Notes under the pieces: generated by a model
Seen by the model: only the letters and a program-made list of their open reading frames with translations
What the model was told of the DNA's origin: nothing
Databases searched by the model: none
Shown here: positions 60,327 to 64,000 of the stretch, in pieces
Numbering within the stretch: position 1 is the stretch's first letter
Layout: each line of letters opens with the position of its first letter
Made by a program: the position numbers and the translations under genes
DNA from: an uncultured Capnocytophaga sp.
GTDB taxonomy: Bacteria; Bacteroidota; Bacteroidia; Flavobacteriales; Flavobacteriaceae
Length of the DNA: 64,000 nucleotides
NCBI RefSeq assembly: GCF_937936315.1
Contig: NZ_CALGWU010000039.1
Span: forward strand, 62,001-126,000
Reading direction: 5' to 3'

Positions 60327-61859
60327 TTAGTGTTTAAAGTGTCGTATTCCCGTGAATACCATTCCCATTTGGTGGGCATCACAATAGTCGATACTGGCTT
60401 GATCTTTAATAGATCCACCAGGTTGTATTACAGAGCGGATACCTTCGTCGTGAGCGATTTCCACACAATCGGGGAAGGGGAAGAAAGCATCACTTGCCAT
60501 TACGGCATCACTGAGGTCAAACTTAAATTCTTTAGCCTTTTCGATAGCTTGTTTGAGTGCATCAACACGGCTGGTTTGTCCTGTACCACTTGCGATGAGT
60601 TGTTTGTTTTTAGCTAAAACAATAGTATTTGATTTGGTATTCTTACATATTTTAGATGCAAAGAAAAGATCTTCGAGTACCTCAGCTGAAGGTTTCACAG
60701 CAGTAACATATTGTACATCAGCTATGCTATCAGTTTTAAGGTCTTTTTCTTGTACTAAATAGCCATTGAGACACGAGCGCACACTAGTAGTAGGCATTTT
60801 AGCTTTCTTCTGTACTAAAATAATGCGGTTTTTCTTCTGTTCGAGTATTTTTAGAGCTTCATCACTATAAGAAGGCGCAATGATTACCTCAAAGAACAGC
60901 GAGTGAATGGTTTCGGCAGTAGCTGAATCGATTTTTGTATTAGAAATAAGGATACCTCCAAAAGCTGATACGGGGTCGCCTGCGAGCGCATCTTTATAGG
61001 CTTCGTGTATCGTTTTACGGGTTGCTACGCCACAAGCGTTGTTGTGTTTTAATATAGCAAAAGTAGGATCATCGCCTACAAATTCAGCCATTAGGTTCAC
61101 AGCAGCATCTACGTCTAAAAGGTTGTTATATGAAAGTTCTTTGCCGTGCAATTTATCGAAAAGGGCATCGAAATCACCGTAAAATTCTCCTTTTTGGTGA
61201 GGGTTTTCGCCATAGCGCAATACTTGTCCGTGGCACTCGTTGATAGCCAGAGTAGGAATTTCTTCGGTTTGGTTGAAGTAGTTGAAGATAGCAGTATCAT
61301 AGTGAGATGATACACGGAAGGCTTTAGCAGCAAAGGTACGGCGCTGTTCTAAAGTAGTGCTTCCGTGTTTTTCGTCTAAAATCTGCAATAGGTTACCATA
61401 CTCATCTACAGAGGCTACACAAAGCACATCTTTATAGTTTTTAGCAGCAGCGCGGATGAGTGAAATACCGCCTATATCAATTTTTTCAATAATCTCTTGT
61501 TCATTAGCACCGCTTGCCACTGTTTTTTCAAAAGGATATAAATCCACAATCACTATATCGATTTGAGGGATAGCATATTGTTTCATTTCTTCAGTATCCT
61601 GCACATTGTCCTGACGATTGAGGATGCCTCCAAAAATTTTAGGGTGGAGTGTTTTCACACGTCCTCCAAAAATGGAGGGATAATCAGTAATACTTTCCAC
61701 AGGAATTACCTCTACGCCTAATTTTTTGATAAAATCTTCAGTACCCCCAGTAGAGTAGATGGTAATGCCTAAAGTTTTCATTCTGTGAATGATAGGTTCT
61801 AATCCTGTCTTGTCAAAAACAGATATTAAAGCAGATTTTGCTTGTTTTGTAGTGCTCAT
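60327..61859 (-). CDS. purH: Bifunctional AICAR formyltransferase/IMP cyclohydrolase
   Basis: Catalyses the last two steps of IMP synthesis. The 510 residues have an N-terminal MGS-like cyclohydrolase domain (1-145, with S-T-G-G-T and G-R-V-K-T-L-H-P-K) and a C-terminal AICAR transformylase domain. The catalytic Lys271-His272 pair is in L-K-H-N-N-A-C-G-V-A, and D-P-V-S-A-F-G-G is present. It has its own promoter and is probably co-transcribed with mlaE. Confidence 0.97.
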   Translation of the reverse strand: MSTTKQAKSALISVFDKTGLEPIIHRMKTLGITIYSTGGTEDFIKKLGVEVIPVESITDYPSIFGGRVKTLHPKIFGGILNRQDNVQDTEEMKQYAIPQIDIVIVDLYPFEKTVASGANEQEIIEKIDIGGISLIRAAAKNYKDVLCVASVDEYGNLLQILDEKHGSTTLEQRRTFAAKAFRVSSHYDTAIFNYFNQTEEIPTLAINECHGQVLRYGENPHQKGEFYGDFDALFDKLHGKELSYNNLLDVDAAVNLMAEFVGDDPTFAILKHNNACGVATRKTIHEAYKDALAGDPVSAFGGILISNTKIDSATAETIHSLFFEVIIAPSYSDEALKILEQKKNRIILVQKKAKMPTTSVRSCLNGYLVQEKDLKTDSIADVQYVTAVKPSAEVLEDLFFASKICKNTKSNTIVLAKNKQLIASGTGQTSRVDALKQAIEKAKEFKFDLSDAVMASDAFFPFPDCVEIAHDEGIRSVIQPGGSIKDQASIDYCDAHQMGMVFTGIRHFKH

Positions 61860-61886
61860 TTGAAAAAAAAGTTTTATTTTTGGCTA

Positions 61887-61919
61887 CAAAAATAGTACTT
61901 TTTACCAATACAAAGCAAA
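61887..61919 (-). promoter_or_regulatory. Promoter of purH
   Basis: On the minus strand, TTTG (61919-61916), 21 bases and TATTTTTG (61894-61887), 28 bases before the ATG. Confidence 0.6.
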
Positions 61920-61935
61920 CAAAAGAGATTAAAAT

Positions 61936-61983
61936 TTGTTAATTTGACAATTTGTCAATTAGCCAATTGGTAAATTGACAAAT
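61936..61983. repeat. Nested intergenic palindromes
   Basis: TTGTCAATT (61952-61960) pairs with AATTGACAA (61973-61981), enclosing the palindrome CCAATTGG (61963-61970). A second AATTTGACAA unit precedes it. Similar AATTAGCCA/TTGGCTAATT sequences occur at 23626 and 35791. Confidence 0.6.
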
Positions 61984-61997
61984 CAATTCTATATCTT

Positions 61998-63143
61998 ATG
62001 AGGAAAGCAGTTTTATTTTGTATTTTTATACTCTTTATAATACAAGGCAAAGCCCAAGATAGTATCCCCTCCCACAGCAATTTGGATTTTTATTTTAGAG
62101 GAGGTTTCTTAAGTGAATGGCACAATAAAGTATCCTCCTCTCATTTTCAGTTAGACGAAGCGCGCTTGCATTTCTATGGCAATTACAATGAGTCACTTTC
62201 GTATCACATTAGGTTTCGATTGAACAAACCTTTTACTGCTACCTCTTTAGATAATGCTACTTCGGCATTAGATTTTGCTTTTTTGAGTTACCGCTTTGGA
62301 GCTTCCAAACGTTGGGAAGTAAGTTTAGGAAAACTATATGCAATGGTAGGCTCTTATGAGTTAGATATACATCCTTTATATGAGTTTATTTATGCTGATC
62401 ATCTAGGATATATTACGCGTCCTTTTATTGCAGGAGTAAGGTTAGATGTTTTACTTACTGATACTCAAAATATAGGCTTACAATTGCATAACACAGTGAA
62501 TAATACTTTTGAAAAGCACCTGCAAAACAATGGTTTTAGCACAGCTTCTTTTTCAGCGTCTAAAACACCTATAGGAGCCTATGCGTATTGGCAAGGCAAA
62601 TTTGCTAAGGGTAAGTTCAATACTCATTATTCTTACAATATTTCACAATTCGCCAATAAATATTACAGTCATTCCATCGCTTTGGGGCATCAGTATAAAA
62701 GTGATAGACACAACGCCTATTTAGACCTTATGTATGCCAAAATGGGGGCTGATTATTCGCTGTTGGGCTCTAAAATTATCAGCGATTACGAAGGATTGAC
62801 AGCTGGTAACTACTTGATGCGCCAAGATATTACCTATAAAGGCATTGTTGGGAGGTACGAATATCTCTTTACAGATTGTTGGAGTGTAGTATTAAAGGCA
62901 GGCGCTGAAAGCGTAACGAGTGGCAAAGTACTACAAGGCAATTTGCGTTATAACTATATCTATTCATTAGCAGCTTTATACGCTCCTATCCCTACCCAAA
63001 ATCTACATTTTTATGTAGCTTATGCAGGGAATACAATTCGCTATCCTTCTGAAATTTTCACAGAAAAAACACAATATCACAGTGTTTCAGCGGGGGCTTA
63101 TTACAGTCTGCCGCTATTGAAAAATAAGACATTTAGAAATTAA
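61998..63143 (+). CDS. Porin O/P-like outer-membrane protein
   Basis: 381 residues with a signal peptide (1-19, ending G-K-A-Q). The mature part is rich in alternating aromatic strands, including R-L-H-F-Y-G-N-Y-N-E-S-L-S-Y-H-I-R-F and W-E-V-S-L-G-K-L-Y, the pattern of phosphate-selective porin O/P-like barrels. Phosphate specificity cannot be claimed. It lies 15 bases before a MacB-like permease gene and may be in the same operon. Confidence 0.8.
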   Translation: MRKAVLFCIFILFIIQGKAQDSIPSHSNLDFYFRGGFLSEWHNKVSSSHFQLDEARLHFYGNYNESLSYHIRFRLNKPFTATSLDNATSALDFAFLSYRFGASKRWEVSLGKLYAMVGSYELDIHPLYEFIYADHLGYITRPFIAGVRLDVLLTDTQNIGLQLHNTVNNTFEKHLQNNGFSTASFSASKTPIGAYAYWQGKFAKGKFNTHYSYNISQFANKYYSHSIALGHQYKSDRHNAYLDLMYAKMGADYSLLGSKIISDYEGLTAGNYLMRQDITYKGIVGRYEYLFTDCWSVVLKAGAESVTSGKVLQGNLRYNYIYSLAALYAPIPTQNLHFYVAYAGNTIRYPSEIFTEKTQYHSVSAGAYYSLPLLKNKTFRN

Positions 63144-63158
63144 TGTAAAAAATACGAT

Positions 63159-64000
63159 ATGTTCATTTATCTACAACTATTAAAAGAGAGTTTTAACTTT
63201 GCTATCAAGTCACTGCGCGACAACAAGCTCCGCACTTTCCTATCGCTATTAGGTGTGACGGTGGGTATCTTTTCTATTATCTCAGTGTTAGCAGCGGTTG
63301 ATTCACTCAATAGGAGCATTCAGGAGAGTCTTTCGGGTTTGGATAAGAATATGATCAACCTTTCCAAATATTCTTTTGCGCCCTCGTCTGTGCCTCAGTG
63401 GCAACGCTTGAGCTTTCCGCAAGTTACTTATCAGGAATACGAATTTCTCAAACGTGAATTACCTAATACCGAAGCAGTGGTGTACGAGTTATTCGGACTC
63501 AATTCGGCGGTGAAGTACGGCGGTAAAACTATTCCCTCAATGTCCGTGCAGGCTACCTCAGCGGGGGTGGAACAGATTAGTGACATTCGTATGGGCAAAG
63601 GGCGTTTTTACAACGATGCGGAAGCTAACGCAGGAACGGCAGTAACGATATTAGGCTATGAAGCTGCCGAACAACTCTTTGGAGAAGAAGATCCTCTCGA
63701 TAAAGAAATACGCGTGTTTGGCAGGCGACTCACGGTTATTGGAGTACTGAAAAAATACGGAGAATTGGGGGGCGGTCCTGATAATAATGCCTATGTAACA
63801 GCTAATTTCGTCCGAAGTTTTATGAATACAGGTCCGCAAGGGATGCCCAGTGGGGTCGTACTCAAACCTAAAAAAGGAGTGGATATGGCAGAATATGAAG
63901 CCGTATTGCGCCAGAAATTCCGTACTTATCGCGGACTCAAACCTGAGGATATCGACAATTTTTTCCTCAACAAAATCTCCTCGTTTACTGATATGATAGA
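63159..64000 (+). CDS. MacB-like ABC transporter permease (N-terminal part)
   Basis: The gene runs past the window end; about 280 residues are visible. It starts F-I-Y-L-Q-L-L-K-E-S-F-N-F-A-I with K-L-R-T-F-L-S-L-L-G-V-T-V-G-I-F and one membrane helix, followed by the MacB_PCD periplasmic domain. MacB-type permeases with an ATPase export peptides or drugs, or release lipoproteins. It shares its general plan with the LolC/E-like permease at 24228-25466. The partner ATPase is not visible. Confidence 0.9.
   Translation, partial: MFIYLQLLKESFNFAIKSLRDNKLRTFLSLLGVTVGIFSIISVLAAVDSLNRSIQESLSGLDKNMINLSKYSFAPSSVPQWQRLSFPQVTYQEYEFLKRELPNTEAVVYELFGLNSAVKYGGKTIPSMSVQATSAGVEQISDIRMGKGRFYNDAEANAGTAVTILGYEAAEQLFGEEDPLDKEIRVFGRRLTVIGVLKKYGELGGGPDNNAYVTANFVRSFMNTGPQGMPSGVVLKPKKGVDMAEYEAVLRQKFRTYRGLKPEDIDNFFLNKISSFTDMI

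Noticed and set aside
1..64000. Search for tRNA genes, rRNA, CRISPR arrays, insertion sequences and attachment sites
   Set aside because: None was recognised by eye in the gaps; the gaps are short and mostly contain promoters, terminators and palindromes.

Overview
The window is AT-rich chromosomal DNA with tightly packed genes. It has lipoproteins with short Bacteroidetes-type signal peptides, a SusC-like TonB-dependent receptor, several PorT-like outer-membrane beta-barrels, DUF6427, DUF3098, GSCFA and M64 peptidase families, and many Bacteroidetes promoters (a TTG-type -33 box, 18-21 bp, then TAnnTTTG). This points to the Flavobacteriaceae, with Capnocytophaga as my best guess. The genus is inferred from family content, not from a search. 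No tRNA, rRNA, insertion sequence or CRISPR array was seen.

Layout. 1-4138: end of the Na+-translocating NADH:quinone reductase operon (nqrB partial, nqrC-F) and its terminator. 4138-9185: an unknown gene, a TlpA-type thioredoxin lipoprotein and a GH2 beta-galactosidase. 9202-15605 (minus): probable operon of glycosyltransferase 9, DUF2807, aroQ, AsmA-like protein, ogt and GSCFA. 15712-19824: M64 peptidase, mtnN and two tandem apbE genes, one canonical and one divergent. 19960-23585 (minus): U32 protein, uppP, PAP2 phosphatase and a methyltransferase. 23641-31554: outer-membrane proteins, a LolC/E-like permease, a NamZ-family lipoprotein, upp and the ftsX operon. 31759-36988: SusC-like receptor with a DUF1735-LamG lipoprotein, then the DnaJ/CbpM pair. 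37098-41901: SGNH, SGNH-LysM and MBOAT operon, a likely envelope O-acylation system. 41955-48982: paired M16 peptidases, a second TlpA-type lipoprotein, and a beta-barrel/OmpA-domain pair. 49061-53209: psd, capA-like, yebC, gltS and an Imm45-like gene. 53550-59507: membrane pyrophosphatase fused to an OmpA-like domain, M3 peptidase, hotdog thioesterase and a YciO/Sua5 protein. 59567-64000: mlaE, purH, a porin and a truncated MacB-like permease.

Links between genes. ApbE attaches FMN covalently to NqrB and NqrC, so the apbE pair probably serves the nqr operon. NQR, the Na+/glutamate symporter and the membrane pyrophosphatase are all ion-energetics genes. UppP, PAP2, FtsX, NamZ, the SGNH/MBOAT operon and the OmpA-domain proteins all act at the cell envelope.

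The most interesting items are the pyrophosphatase-OmpA fusion, the SGNH/SGNH-LysM/MBOAT operon, the divergent ApbE copy beside a canonical one, and an orphan immunity-like gene followed by a protein-like remnant.
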